Source of the DNA: CBDATG01 sp965200145
GTDB taxonomy: Bacteria > Chloroflexota > Dehalococcoidia > Lucifugimonadales > Lucifugimonadaceae
Reading direction: 5' to 3'
DNA length: 64,000 nt
Assembly: GCA_965200145.1 (NCBI GenBank)
Contig: CBDATG010000003.1
Location: 558,001-622,000 of the forward strand
Shown here: positions 50,958 to 60,088 of the stretch, in pieces
Layout of the letters: every line of letters starts with the position of its first letter
How positions within the stretch are numbered: position 1 is the stretch's first letter
Notes under the pieces: model-generated
The model's input: only the letters and a program-made list of their open reading frames with translations
The model's database searches: none
What the model was told of the DNA's origin: nothing
Position numbers and translations under genes: made by a program

Positions 50958-53897
50958 TCACCTACTCAGGCTGTCTGCTAAGACTTCTGACAGCCAGCGT
51001 GCTGGTCGGCCGGTCGCGTCTTCGATCTGCTGTTTGCAGGATACTCCCGTTACTGCGAACTCTGTTTGGTGGTCGGCGGCTCTCAGGGCCGGGAAAAGCC
51101 TGTCTTCGCCGACGGCTTGGGATATGTCGTAGTGTTCCTTTGCGAATCCGAAGGAGCCTGCCATTCCGCAACATCCCGCGTCGATCAGGGATGCGTCTAG
51201 GTTTGGCGGTAGGTTTAGCGCTTTGATTGCGTCTTGGGTTCCTGCTAGTGCGCGTTCGTGACAGTGGACGTGTAGGAGGGCGTTGCGAGGGTTGGAGTTC
51301 CATTCAGGTTGTTGGCCGTTGTCGTTGGCGCACTGTGTTAGGACCCCTTCCAGCATTACGGTGGCATCCGCTACGGAGCGGGCATCCGGGTCGCCGGGCA
51401 GTAGGTCAGGGTATTCGTCCTTCAGTGTGAAGACGCAGCTGCTTTCGCACCCGACGATCGGCGTTCCTGCCTTGGCGTACGGTATCAGAGCTTGGATGTT
51501 GTGCCGCGCGTTGCGGGTGGCGCGTTCCAACATACCGGCCGATACCATTGGTCGGCCGCAACAGACTCGTGCTGGCAGTATGACGTTGAACCCGAATGCT
51601 TCAAGTAGCTCAACGGCTGCGATGCCGACTTCGGGGTGGTTGAAGTTCATGAATGTGTCGTGGAAGAGGACGATGTCGCCTCTGCTACCCGTAGTGCTAG
51701 GGGTGCGCTTGCCAAACTGGGCTTCAAAGGTTCGCGCGACCACCTTAGGGAGTTTGCGTCGGCGGTCGACCTTTGTCAGTTTCTCGGCGAGCCATCGGCT
51801 TGCGGGATTGCGCATGGCGAAGTTTGCTATGCCAGCCTGTGGACCTGCCGCTAGGGCGCTTAGCGCGTGGATGTTTGCTACCAGCCGTGAGCGTAGCGGG
51901 ATGCCGTGTTCGGCGTTGTAGAGGTTCAGGAACTCGTACTTGATCTTTGCCATGTCGACGTTTGACGGGCATTCTGATTTGCACGACTTGCATTCGAGGC
52001 ACAGGTCAAGGACATCGTGCATGCGCTGCGATGTGAGTTGGTTGATGGGTATTGCGCTGGAGATTGCGGCGCGGAGGGCGTTCGCACGTCCGCGCGTGGA
52101 GTGTTCTTCTTCCCGAGTTGCCATGTATGACGGGCACATAGCGCCGGCGTTGAGTTTGCGGCATGCACCCACGCCGTTGCACCGCTCGATCGCGCCTGCG
52201 AATCCACCATCGGCGTTCCAGTTGAGTCGGGTAGGCACGTGTTCTGTCCGGTATTCGGTACCGTAGCGTAGGTTGTGACGCATGTCGGGCGTGTCGAAGA
52301 CTTTGCCGGGGTTCATGATTCCGCCGGGGTCGAAGAGTTGCTTGACATCTCTGAACTTGCCAACGAGTTCGGAACCGAACATCTTCTCTGCCCATGCGCC
52401 GCGAACGATTCCATCGCCGTGTTCGCCGCTGAGGGAGCCTCCGAACTCTAGTACGAGATCGGAGACCTCGTCTGCGATAGCGAACATGGTATCGATGCCA
52501 TCTGATTGCTTCAGATTTACGAGTGGTCGGATGTGCAGGCATCCGACGCTGGCGTGTCCGTAGTAACCGGCTTCGGTTCCGTGTCGTCTCACGATTTCGT
52601 CGAATCGTTCGACATATTCGGGTAGTTTCTCTGGCGACACGGCGGTGTCTTCCACGAATGGCAGCGGTTTGGCATCGCCTTCGACATTCATCATCAGCCC
52701 GAGTCCGGCTTCTCTCATGGCCCATACGCGCTGCTGTGCAACCGGGTCGTGCAAGAGGTTGGTGGCGTATGCGGCGGTGTGTTTGTCGGCCGTGGCCCGG
52801 ACTTGTTGGAGCTTGGATGCGGTCTCGGACGGTTCGCTTCCGTTGACTTCAACTACTAGGATGTCGGAGGGGTTACCTTCAAGGAAGTCGAGCCCTCTCG
52901 CGAAGCCTAGGGAGCGTCTAGCCTGCGTGATGATTATTTCGCCGATGTGCTCAATGGCGGCGGGTTTGAGGTCCAGCAGGGCGACGGTTGCTTCCATGGC
53001 GTCGCGAAGTGTGTTGAAGTGTAGCACCGCCAATCCTCGCTCGGTTGGGATGGGCCATAGCTTGAGTTTGGCTTGTGTGACGGCTGCGAGTGTGCCTTCT
53101 GAGCCGACCATCACTTGGGTCAGATCAAGGGCGGCGTCCGAGTCGGTAGTTGGTTGATCGAGTCTGTCAAGGTTGTATCCGCCGACTCTACGGAGTATCT
53201 TTGGGAATCTTGCATCGACCTCCGGAGCTGCGTCGGCTGCGATTGTTGGGATGCCGCGGTAGATGTCGCCTTCTAGTCCTGACCTCTGTATTCGTTGCTC
53301 TAGTTCAGATCCTGATACGGGTGAGAATTCGGTTTGTGAGCCGTCGGATAGGACTACATCCATGGCTAGCACTTGGTCGACGGTTTTTCCGTATACGATT
53401 GAGTGTGCGCCGCACGAGTTGTTGCCCATTGCGCCGCCGATGTTTGCGCGTGACTTGGTGCTAGGGTCTGGTGTGAAGTAGAGTCCGGTGTGTTTGACCT
53501 GTCTGTTGAGTTCGTCGATTGTTATTCCTGGTTGAGTGACGACCCATTCTTCCTCGCGGCTAACCTCCTGGACGTTGTTCATGTATTTTGAGAAGTCGAT
53601 GACGACTCCGTTGTTGACGGTCTGTCCTGACAGGCTTGTTCCGCCGCCTCTAGGGAGTATGCTGATGCCGAGTCGTCTACATGTGGAGATGGCGGCGGCG
53701 ACGTCGTCGGCATGTCGCGGGATGACGACACCGGCGGGCACCATGCGGTAGATGGAGGCGTCGGTTGAGTAGAGCTGTCTAGAGTAGTCGTCGAATCTGA
53801 CTTCGCCGTTGACGACGTGCTCTAGTTCGCGCGCGATGTCTTGGTGTGCGCCATCATCGTTTCCGCTTATTGCGGATGCCGATGTAGAGCGGTGCAT
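50958..53897 (-). CDS. FAD/Fe-S oxidoreductase (GlcD-GlpC-type fusion, D-2-hydroxyacid dehydrogenase-like)
   Basis: This 979-residue protein has, in order, a PCMH-type FAD-binding domain (GVVIPRHADDVAAAI, LPRGGGTSLSGQTV, ANIGGAMGNNSCGAHS), the FAD-linked oxidase C-terminal domain with GHASVGCLHIRP and GGSLSGEHGDG, a 4Fe-4S pair (CNGVGACRK...CPSYMAT and CLECKSCKSECPSN), and two C-terminal CCG modules (VCCGRPM, DAGCCGMAGSFG). This is the Dld/D-2-hydroxyglutarate or D-lactate dehydrogenase fusion class that passes electrons to quinones. The exact substrate is not predictable. Confidence 0.93.
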   Translation of the reverse strand: MHRSTSASAISGNDDGAHQDIARELEHVVNGEVRFDDYSRQLYSTDASIYRMVPAGVVIPRHADDVAAAISTCRRLGISILPRGGGTSLSGQTVNNGVVIDFSKYMNNVQEVSREEEWVVTQPGITIDELNRQVKHTGLYFTPDPSTKSRANIGGAMGNNSCGAHSIVYGKTVDQVLAMDVVLSDGSQTEFSPVSGSELEQRIQRSGLEGDIYRGIPTIAADAAPEVDARFPKILRRVGGYNLDRLDQPTTDSDAALDLTQVMVGSEGTLAAVTQAKLKLWPIPTERGLAVLHFNTLRDAMEATVALLDLKPAAIEHIGEIIITQARRSLGFARGLDFLEGNPSDILVVEVNGSEPSETASKLQQVRATADKHTAAYATNLLHDPVAQQRVWAMREAGLGLMMNVEGDAKPLPFVEDTAVSPEKLPEYVERFDEIVRRHGTEAGYYGHASVGCLHIRPLVNLKQSDGIDTMFAIADEVSDLVLEFGGSLSGEHGDGIVRGAWAEKMFGSELVGKFRDVKQLFDPGGIMNPGKVFDTPDMRHNLRYGTEYRTEHVPTRLNWNADGGFAGAIERCNGVGACRKLNAGAMCPSYMATREEEHSTRGRANALRAAISSAIPINQLTSQRMHDVLDLCLECKSCKSECPSNVDMAKIKYEFLNLYNAEHGIPLRSRLVANIHALSALAAGPQAGIANFAMRNPASRWLAEKLTKVDRRRKLPKVVARTFEAQFGKRTPSTTGSRGDIVLFHDTFMNFNHPEVGIAAVELLEAFGFNVILPARVCCGRPMVSAGMLERATRNARHNIQALIPYAKAGTPIVGCESSCVFTLKDEYPDLLPGDPDARSVADATVMLEGVLTQCANDNGQQPEWNSNPRNALLHVHCHERALAGTQDAIKALNLPPNLDASLIDAGCCGMAGSFGFAKEHYDISQAVGEDRLFPALRAADHQTEFAVTGVSCKQQIEDATGRPARWLSEVLADSLSR

Positions 53898-53910
53898 TGG
53901 GTCCGCGTTC

Positions 53911-54969
53911 CTATGCGGTTTCTTCTGTGCGCGGTGTTCCGCCGTGGCCGTGCGGGTCGTCGTCGGATGCTGGAGCGATGATGGATGCGACGACGCTGAT
54001 GACTAGGATTGCTACGACGACACCGAGAGAGACGAAGACGGTGAAGAGGTGCGCTTCCGCGATACCGATGTCGTGTAGCCAGTCTTCAAATATCCCGCCA
54101 AGCGGGGATGTCTCGAAGATCATCTTCAGACCGATGAACCCGAGTATCGCTGCGAGACCGTAAGAGAGGAACCGGAAGTAGGCGACGAGTCCCTCAATCA
54201 GGAAGAACAACGGCCTCATGCCTAAGACCGCCATGGCGTTGGAAGACCAGATGACGAAGTTGTCGCGGCTTATGGCGAATACGGTTGGAATGGAGTCAAC
54301 GGCGAATACGATGTCGGTGGACGCTAGCACAAGCACGACCAGCAGGAACGGCGTTGCGTATCTGACGCCGTTCTGGACGGTGAAGAACTTGTCGCGGTCG
54401 TACTGATCGGTCACGGGCATGAATCGCTTGAAGACCCTGAGGACGATGTTCTTGGATGGGTCAACTTCGCTGTCGCCGCTGGTGGCGAGTTTGTAAGCGG
54501 AGTAGATGAGTACCGCGCCGAGTATGTACAGGAACCACTCGAATCGCTGGATTAGTTCAACACCTGCGAAGATGAAGAGTCCCCGTGTTACTAGCGCGAG
54601 GACGATGCCCCACATGAGAGCCTTGGATCGGAACTGTTCCGGTAGCCCGAAGTAGCCGAAGATGATTAGGAATGCGAATAGGTTGTCGATGCTCAAGGCG
54701 CGTTCGGCGACATAAGCGGTGATGTACTCAATGCCGTGTGATTCGCGTTCAACGAGGGTCGAGCCATCCGCGACGAAGACCCATACGCCGACTGCGACCG
54801 CGACGAGCGTCCAGATGATCGTCATGATGGTCGCTTCGCGCATGCTGACGGTGTGCTCTTTACCCGCGAGGACAACCAAGTCGATCACGAGCATGATAGC
54901 AACGACGACGGTGAATATCGCGAGAGCGCCGACGCTGTTAAGGTCAAGCAGGGTTGTCGTTAGGTCCAT
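53911..54969 (-). CDS. TerC/Alx-family membrane protein
   Basis: This 352-residue integral membrane protein has about nine TM helices. Diagnostic motifs are the acidic RALSIDNLFAFLIIF and ASTDIVFAVDSIPTVFAISRD, both carrying the conserved Asp residues. PSKNIVLRVFKRFMPVTDQYDRDKFF lies in the loop between them (starts PSKNIVLRVFKRF). Family members (TerC, Alx) are involved in tellurite resistance and manganese export. It lies 13 bp after the dehydrogenase start on the same strand, so it is upstream in the same transcript. Confidence 0.93.
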   Translation of the reverse strand: MDLTTTLLDLNSVGALAIFTVVVAIMLVIDLVVLAGKEHTVSMREATIMTIIWTLVAVAVGVWVFVADGSTLVERESHGIEYITAYVAERALSIDNLFAFLIIFGYFGLPEQFRSKALMWGIVLALVTRGLFIFAGVELIQRFEWFLYILGAVLIYSAYKLATSGDSEVDPSKNIVLRVFKRFMPVTDQYDRDKFFTVQNGVRYATPFLLVVLVLASTDIVFAVDSIPTVFAISRDNFVIWSSNAMAVLGMRPLFFLIEGLVAYFRFLSYGLAAILGFIGLKMIFETSPLGGIFEDWLHDIGIAEAHLFTVFVSLGVVVAILVISVVASIIAPASDDDPHGHGGTPRTEETA

Positions 54970-55132
54970 GGAGCGTTATCTTTCTGACTTCGAGGGCCGT
55001 TACTTCAACCCGCCAGTCGCGGATGTCGGGCGATGGGGGCTCGCCTTGGATTGCATGGGCTTAGTGCCGTGGCTCATTGCGGTTCGGTTGAGGCTGTACA
55101 CCGACGGTTGCCGAACTCGCGTGCGATACAGG

Positions 55133-55987
55133 TCAAGAGATTGAGGTTATCTTGTATTTCTGATCGCCGTTGGGGGTCTTCACCGTTACCGCGTCGCCGC
55201 TTTTCCTGCCCAACAGCGCACTTCCAACCGGTGATATGTCTGAGATCTTGTTAACCAGAGGGTTCGCTTCGTTAGCCGAAACGATCTGATAGTCCATGGG
55301 CTTCTGACTGTCCGCTTTGAGGATAGTGACGAAAGAACCGATCTGCACTTCCTCGCTGGCTTGTCGCACGGATTCGTCGATGATCTGAGCTGACTTGAGA
55401 GTTGACTCGATTCGTCTTATCTGGGCTTGGACCATTCCTTGGTCTTCGCGAGCGGCTTCAAGCGGTGCGTTTTCTCTGACATCTCCGCTGGCGGCTGCTT
55501 TTTGAATTTCGCCGGCGAGTCTGATTGTCTCTTTGTGTAGGAACTTGAGTTGCTGCTGCATCTCGTCGTGTCCCTGCTGAGTGATTTGGACTTCGGTTTG
55601 CCTGCGTCGTGGAGCGGTGGGGCGCTGTCCAGTGTTGGCACGCGGACGCACCCTGATGTGTGATGCTAAGCCGTCGTTGGTGTAGCCGCGCTTCCTGAGG
55701 AAGTTCAGGAAACCCTTGATGTGCAGAGCTTGCGCCTTCTTGTCCTCGGATGCGTTTGACCGGTACGTCTCGGAGAATCGTGCGACTTCCGATGCGATGA
55801 CTTGGTTAACGCGTTGGTCTTCGCCGAGCCATCGGACGAATCTCTGTACTTCTGGAAATGCTTTGGGCTTGTCGTCGTCCTTAACTTCGCCGGGTTCTCT
55901 GAAGTACTCGTTGAAGGCGATGCCGATGGTCATGGTTTCGGGATCGGGTTGCTCGTCGGCTATTGTCGTTTCGGTTTCGGTGGTCAT
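55133..55987 (-). CDS. greA: GreA-type transcript-cleavage factor with N-terminal core-binding-like domain
   Basis: Start at ATG 55987 (284 residues); GreA is normally about 158. Residues 130-284 are a full GreA: a coiled coil with the tip ASGDVRENAPLEAAREDQG (conserved Asp and Glu that activate cleavage) and a C-terminal domain with IGSFVTIL, NPLVNKISDISPVGSALLGR. Residues 35-105 (FVRWLGEDQRVNQVIASEVARF ... ALHIKGFLNFLRKRGYT; starts FVRWLGEDQR) resemble the SAM-like core-binding domain of tyrosine recombinases; the middle is basic (PRANTGQRPTAPRRR). No catalytic recombinase domain exists. The DNA-binding idea is inference. Confidence 0.88.
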   Translation of the reverse strand: MTTETETTIADEQPDPETMTIGIAFNEYFREPGEVKDDDKPKAFPEVQRFVRWLGEDQRVNQVIASEVARFSETYRSNASEDKKAQALHIKGFLNFLRKRGYTNDGLASHIRVRPRANTGQRPTAPRRRQTEVQITQQGHDEMQQQLKFLHKETIRLAGEIQKAAASGDVRENAPLEAAREDQGMVQAQIRRIESTLKSAQIIDESVRQASEEVQIGSFVTILKADSQKPMDYQIVSANEANPLVNKISDISPVGSALLGRKSGDAVTVKTPNGDQKYKITSIS

Positions 55988-56114
55988 ACTATCGCCTTTC
56001 GCGCGTCGGAACTCAGCCGGAACGACAATGCTTGGTGCAGATGTCGCTGTCCCGTAGGAATCGATTCTATGCCAATCGCGCCGCGTACGCAAATCGCGCG
56101 CCAGTGAGCGCCAG

Positions 56115-57155
56115 CTAGGTTGATGTCTCGAAGTGCCGGGCCAGTTCGTCGCGCTCGAAGGTCCTGATGGGTGTGAGAGCGCCATCGTCATGCAGGATCA
56201 GTACGGCGGGGTTCGTTGAGTCTGCTGGGCTATGCCCTTTGCCGATGACCTCAGCTTTGATGCCCGCGTCGTGCAACATTTCGAGAGCGTTGGGTGCGCG
56301 TTCGGGAGCGACGGCGGCGAGCATTGCTCCTGACGATATCAGCCCCCACGGGTCGATGTTCATGGTGTTGCATATCGTGGTGGTTTCGGGTAGGACATTG
56401 ACGTTTTGCGGTCGTATGTGTATGTCTATGTTTGCGGCTGTTGCCATTTCGGTGGTGGCTGTTGCGACACCGCCTTCTGTCACGTCGTGCATTGCGTGGA
56501 CGCCGCCTGATGCCATTAGCAGCTGCGCGTCGGCAAGGACAGATATGCCAGGTGTCTTGAGTAGGTTTGCGGCGCGTCTGATCGTTTCGGAGTCGATACC
56601 GCACTCTGCGAGTTGATCCGTAGCTTCGCGTGCAAGAATGGCGGTTCCTTCAATGGCGATTCCTTTAGTGAGGATTATGCTGTCGCCGGGTTGAGCTCCG
56701 GCGGTTGAGACTGTTTCGCCGGTAATCGCTTCGCCCAGCATGAAGCCGCATATCACGGGTTGAGTGACGGCCGGTGTGACCTCGGTGTGCCCGCCGGCGA
56801 GCGTCACGTTTATTTCGCTCGCGGCAGATTTGAGTTGTTGGAATATCGTGCTGACTTGCGCGGCGGTTGAGTGCAACGGCATCAGCAGTGTTGCTAGGAA
56901 CCACTTAGGTGTGCCGCCTGTGGCTGCGATGTCGTTTGCGTTGATGTTTACGGCGTACCAGCCGATGTCGTCAGTTGCGAAGGTGATCGGGTCGGACTTG
57001 GCGATGAGTGTGTTTGGTCCGAAGTCAATGTGGGCTGCGTCTTCACCGACGCCTGGTCCGACCAGCAGGCGCGGGTCTTTGCGTTCGACGTTGATGTCAC
57101 GCAGGAGTTCGGCGAGTATGGAGTTCGGCAGCTTGCCGGCTTTGAGTGTTGTCAA
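56115..57155 (-). CDS. AIR-synthase-family protein (HypE/ThiL-like)
   Basis: Start chosen at TTG 57155 (346 residues), because upstream sequence is only a shadow of the next gene. Features are GVGEDAAHIDF, the ATP-site strand LIAKSDPITFATDDIGWYAVNINANDIAATGGTPKWF (starts SDPITFATDDIG), LAGGHTEVT, IAIEGTAILARE, and MHDVTEGGVATAT. The layout fits HypE and related PurM-fold enzymes. No hydrogenase-maturation genes are visible, so an alternative role is likely; the exact substrate is unknown. Confidence 0.85.
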   Translation of the reverse strand: MTTLKAGKLPNSILAELLRDINVERKDPRLLVGPGVGEDAAHIDFGPNTLIAKSDPITFATDDIGWYAVNINANDIAATGGTPKWFLATLLMPLHSTAAQVSTIFQQLKSAASEINVTLAGGHTEVTPAVTQPVICGFMLGEAITGETVSTAGAQPGDSIILTKGIAIEGTAILAREATDQLAECGIDSETIRRAANLLKTPGISVLADAQLLMASGGVHAMHDVTEGGVATATTEMATAANIDIHIRPQNVNVLPETTTICNTMNIDPWGLISSGAMLAAVAPERAPNALEMLHDAGIKAEVIGKGHSPADSTNPAVLILHDDGALTPIRTFERDELARHFETST

Positions 57156-57196
57156 GTTGGGGCTGCCTTGCGCGGATTGTTGATAGTCGCGGTTGG

Positions 57197-58597
57197 TTAT
57201 TCGTCGGTGTCTGCTGGCAGTTGCGGTAGCGGTTGCGCGGAGAGGATTGGAGCGATCAGGTCCAGTATGGTGCGCGGCATGTGTCCTTGGGTTCCGTACC
57301 ACTCTGGTTGGTCGCCGTGGATGCGGTACCAGTCGTCTTCGCAGAAGAAATCGATGGTGTGCGTTACGTCGTCGGATCGGAACTCCATCCTGTAAACCGT
57401 GTCGCAGAATTCGGTGATACCGATTGTCATGTCGGCATCCAGTGCATTGGTCCACGCGTCGAGGTCGGTTCCTTCAACGATGCTTACGGCCTCGTATTCG
57501 TTATCTGCATTGATTCTTGAGAACACGACCGATGCGGCGTTTCCAAGCTCGAATGCCTGCGTTGGATTGATCAGCTGCGGCATTGGCGTGGCTGTGGGAG
57601 CGGGTGTCGCAATTGTCTGCTCTTCCGCTTCGTCGAGTTCAGGTACCTCCGGGAAGGGTTGGTCTGCGAGTATTGGCGCGATCAGCTTGAGGATTGTCGG
57701 TGGCATTGCGCCTTGAGTTCCGTCCCACTCCGTCTGTTGCCCGCCAATGCGGAACCAGTCGCTCTCACAGAAGAAGTCGATTACCTGAGAGCCCGATGGA
57801 GTCGCGAATTCGAGTCTGTAAGCGGTATCGCACTTTTCGTTGTTTCCGATAGGTAGTTCGGCATCCAATGCGGCTGTCCATTCTGCGATTGCGTTTGAGT
57901 CGGCGATAGCCCTGATTTCCTCATATCCGCCTTCGCCGTCTGTTCGCGAGAACACGATGGACCGCGCCGCGTGTAGTCCGAAGGTTAGCGTGGGGTTAAG
58001 GGTCTGTGTCTGTATGTCCGGGGCATCTGTGCAATCAACAATAACCTCGTCATCGTCGTACTCCGCAACATGGAAGACATAGTCATTTCCATCGGCGGTG
58101 ACGTTGAAGACGTATCCCTCGACTTGGACGGCCGGCACGTTTCCATCTTGAGGTCCGCACCCAAGCGAGAGGTCCGGCCAGGTCATTGGGGCGATATTCG
58201 TGAACTCTGCGGTTCGTGGGTCCAGGCCTAGGTCGAAGATGAAGGTGTATACAGTGAGTTCGGAACTAGCTGGTGGTTGCGGAGTTGGAGTCACTGTAGG
58301 GACGGGTGTGTGCGTTGCGTCGGGTTGGCTTGTGGCCGTGGCTGATCGTGTGCTCGGTCGGGTTACCGTGGCTACTTGAGCAGCTATCGTAGCGGTAGCG
58401 GACGGGGTCGCGGTTGGCCTTTGAGTGGGAGCCGGTGCTGGCGTGCGAGTTGGCGATGGTGTGACGTTCACGAGTGCTGGAGTGATGGACGGCGGTGGCA
58501 CATCAAGCGCGTCCTGCGTAGCTTGGCATGCGATCGCGGTCGTTGCGATGGTTGCGACGAGGGCGCAGAGCGCGATCGTCGCGAGTCTGGAGTTCAT
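57197..58597 (-). CDS. Lipoprotein with an internal duplicated domain
   Basis: This 466-residue protein has a signal segment and lipobox ending in Cys (ATTAIACQA), a long Thr/Pro/Ala-rich spacer (about 30-110), and a first module of about 90 residues (VYTFIFDLGLDPR... DLSLGCGPQ). Two copies of a ~105-residue module follow: one with FSRTDGEGGYEE, CDTAYRLEF, FFCESDWFRI; the other with FSRINADNEYEA, CDTVYRMEF, FFCEDDWYRI. The paired Cys residues suggest disulfides in an exported protein. No family is recognised. Confidence 0.82.
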   Translation of the reverse strand: MNSRLATIALCALVATIATTAIACQATQDALDVPPPSITPALVNVTPSPTRTPAPAPTQRPTATPSATATIAAQVATVTRPSTRSATATSQPDATHTPVPTVTPTPQPPASSELTVYTFIFDLGLDPRTAEFTNIAPMTWPDLSLGCGPQDGNVPAVQVEGYVFNVTADGNDYVFHVAEYDDDEVIVDCTDAPDIQTQTLNPTLTFGLHAARSIVFSRTDGEGGYEEIRAIADSNAIAEWTAALDAELPIGNNEKCDTAYRLEFATPSGSQVIDFFCESDWFRIGGQQTEWDGTQGAMPPTILKLIAPILADQPFPEVPELDEAEEQTIATPAPTATPMPQLINPTQAFELGNAASVVFSRINADNEYEAVSIVEGTDLDAWTNALDADMTIGITEFCDTVYRMEFRSDDVTHTIDFFCEDDWYRIHGDQPEWYGTQGHMPRTILDLIAPILSAQPLPQLPADTDE

Positions 58598-58683
58598 ACT
58601 TGGCGTTGCCTTTCGATGGAAGAAGGTCAGGTTTGAGGCGCGACTGCGGGTGCTGGTACGCGCGGGAGAGGTCGCTACTTATC

Positions 58684-58835
58684 CAAGTTAACCGATATGT
58701 TCGTCGGTTCGCGTGAATTCGGGCGCGAAGAGTCGGCGACCTTCATCCTGCTGTGATTGTTTGTTTGACATCGGTGATCGTATTTATTACTATTTCGGTA
58801 ATGATTTGTCTGTGCGGCAATTCAAGCTAACCGAT
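58684..58835. promoter_or_regulatory. Promoter region of the iron transporter with repeated 13-mers
   Basis: The best promoter for the rightward gene is TTGACA (58765-58770), a 17-bp spacer and TACTAT (58788-58793). ATTAC (58786-58790) and GTAAT (58798-58802) form a dyad over the -10. The imperfect 13-mer CAAGYTAACCGAT occurs at 58684-58696 and 58823-58835, flanking it. These may be operators for metal regulation. The same spacer carries the start of the divergent lipoprotein gene. Confidence 0.55.
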
Positions 58836-58858
58836 CTGGTTGAAAAGAGGGAGTCTAG

Positions 58859-59929
58859 ATGACAACAATCAAGTCGCTTTGGAGTTCAGACGACGGCGGT
58901 CTGGCGGCGGTCGCTCGCCGCGGAGTACTGGTCGCTTTTGTGTTGGTTGCGGCGATAGGGTCGGTGGCTTGTGCCACAGCGACGGGTGAGTCGTCGTCGG
59001 GTTCTACGCTTACCGTCTATTCGGGTCGTAGTTCCTCGCTGGTCGATCCTATCCTGCAGGAGTTTTCGACTCTGACGGGAATTCCGATTGAGGTTCGTTA
59101 CGGTAGCACGGGTGAGATGGCTGGTACTCTGCTGGAGGAGGGGGATAACTCGCCGGCGGATGTATTCTTCGCGCAGGATCCCGGTGGTCTTGGAGTGGTG
59201 AAGCCCCTGTTCGCTGACTTGCCGAGTTCGATTGTCGATGCCTCGCCGGAGTGGGCTCGTGATCCTGATGGCAAGTGGGTTGGGATATCTGGCCGTGCGC
59301 GGGTCATCGTGTACAACACTGATGCCATCTCGCCGTCGGATCTTCCCGACTCGATCGAGGGTTTCACGGATTCGCGGTGGCGCGGCAGGATAGGTTTTCC
59401 GCCGACTAACGCTTCGTTCCAAGTTATGGTGACTGCGATGCGTGAGTCTTGGGGTGAATCTCGGACTCGGGCATGGTTGGAGGGAGTGATGGCGAACGAT
59501 CCGAAGTTCTATGCGAAGAACACACCTACGGTGGCGGCCGCGGCGGCTGGCGAGATAGATGCTGGGTTTGTGAATCACTACTACCTGCATCGATTTCTCG
59601 CGGAGGAGGGTGATGGTTTCGGCGCGCGTAACTACTACACTCCTGCCAACGATCCAGGGTCATTGGTGATGGCTGCTGGAGCTGGTATTCTGGAGTCGTC
59701 GGATTCTCGGGATGAGGCGGAGCGTTTGTTAACCTTCCTTCTGGGTTTGACGGCACAGCAGTATTTCGCGAACCAGACGCATGAGTTCCCATTGAATCCA
59801 TCGGTTTCGGCGGCGGCCGCGTTGCCGGACTTGGAAGAGATTGGCGGCAGGTTCTCGATCAACCTAGGCACATTGAGCGATATTGAAGGCACTCAGTCGT
59901 TACTCAGGGAAGTTGGCGCGTTGCCTTAG
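58859..59929 (+). CDS. Iron(III) ABC transporter substrate-binding lipoprotein (FbpA-like)
   Basis: This 356-residue protein has a signal segment ending in the lipobox SVACAT (Cys about 38). The binding fold starts LTVYSGRSSSLVDPILQEF and contains YGSTGEMAGTLLEEG, GISGRARVIVYNTD and the paired tyrosines NHYYLHRF used to hold iron in FbpA. The permease and ATPase follow. It delivers ferric iron or an iron chelate to the membrane transporter. Confidence 0.94.
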   Translation: MTTIKSLWSSDDGGLAAVARRGVLVAFVLVAAIGSVACATATGESSSGSTLTVYSGRSSSLVDPILQEFSTLTGIPIEVRYGSTGEMAGTLLEEGDNSPADVFFAQDPGGLGVVKPLFADLPSSIVDASPEWARDPDGKWVGISGRARVIVYNTDAISPSDLPDSIEGFTDSRWRGRIGFPPTNASFQVMVTAMRESWGESRTRAWLEGVMANDPKFYAKNTPTVAAAAAGEIDAGFVNHYYLHRFLAEEGDGFGARNYYTPANDPGSLVMAAGAGILESSDSRDEAERLLTFLLGLTAQQYFANQTHEFPLNPSVSAAAALPDLEEIGGRFSINLGTLSDIEGTQSLLREVGALP

Positions 59930-60088
59930 TCCGGTGGCGAGTTCGTCTAGCGTTGGAATGAGAGCCAAGTGACATTTGTGCTGGCAAGCGTGGTTTCGCG
60001 GACATGGTCGTGAGAGTTTGCGTTAATAGCAATAGGGTGGTCTGATCGTCTGTCCTCTGTTGTTCGCAGGTCGGCCGCTGCTGATCAG

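Noticed and set aside
54970..55132. Manganese riboswitch (yybP-ykoY type) before the TerC gene
   Set aside because: I could not find the conserved core segments in the minus-strand leader.
57156..57455. Hundred-residue N-terminal extension of the HypE-like protein
   Set aside because: Arg/His-rich low-complexity sequence overlapping the lipoprotein gene; the PurM-type fold begins at about TTG 57155.
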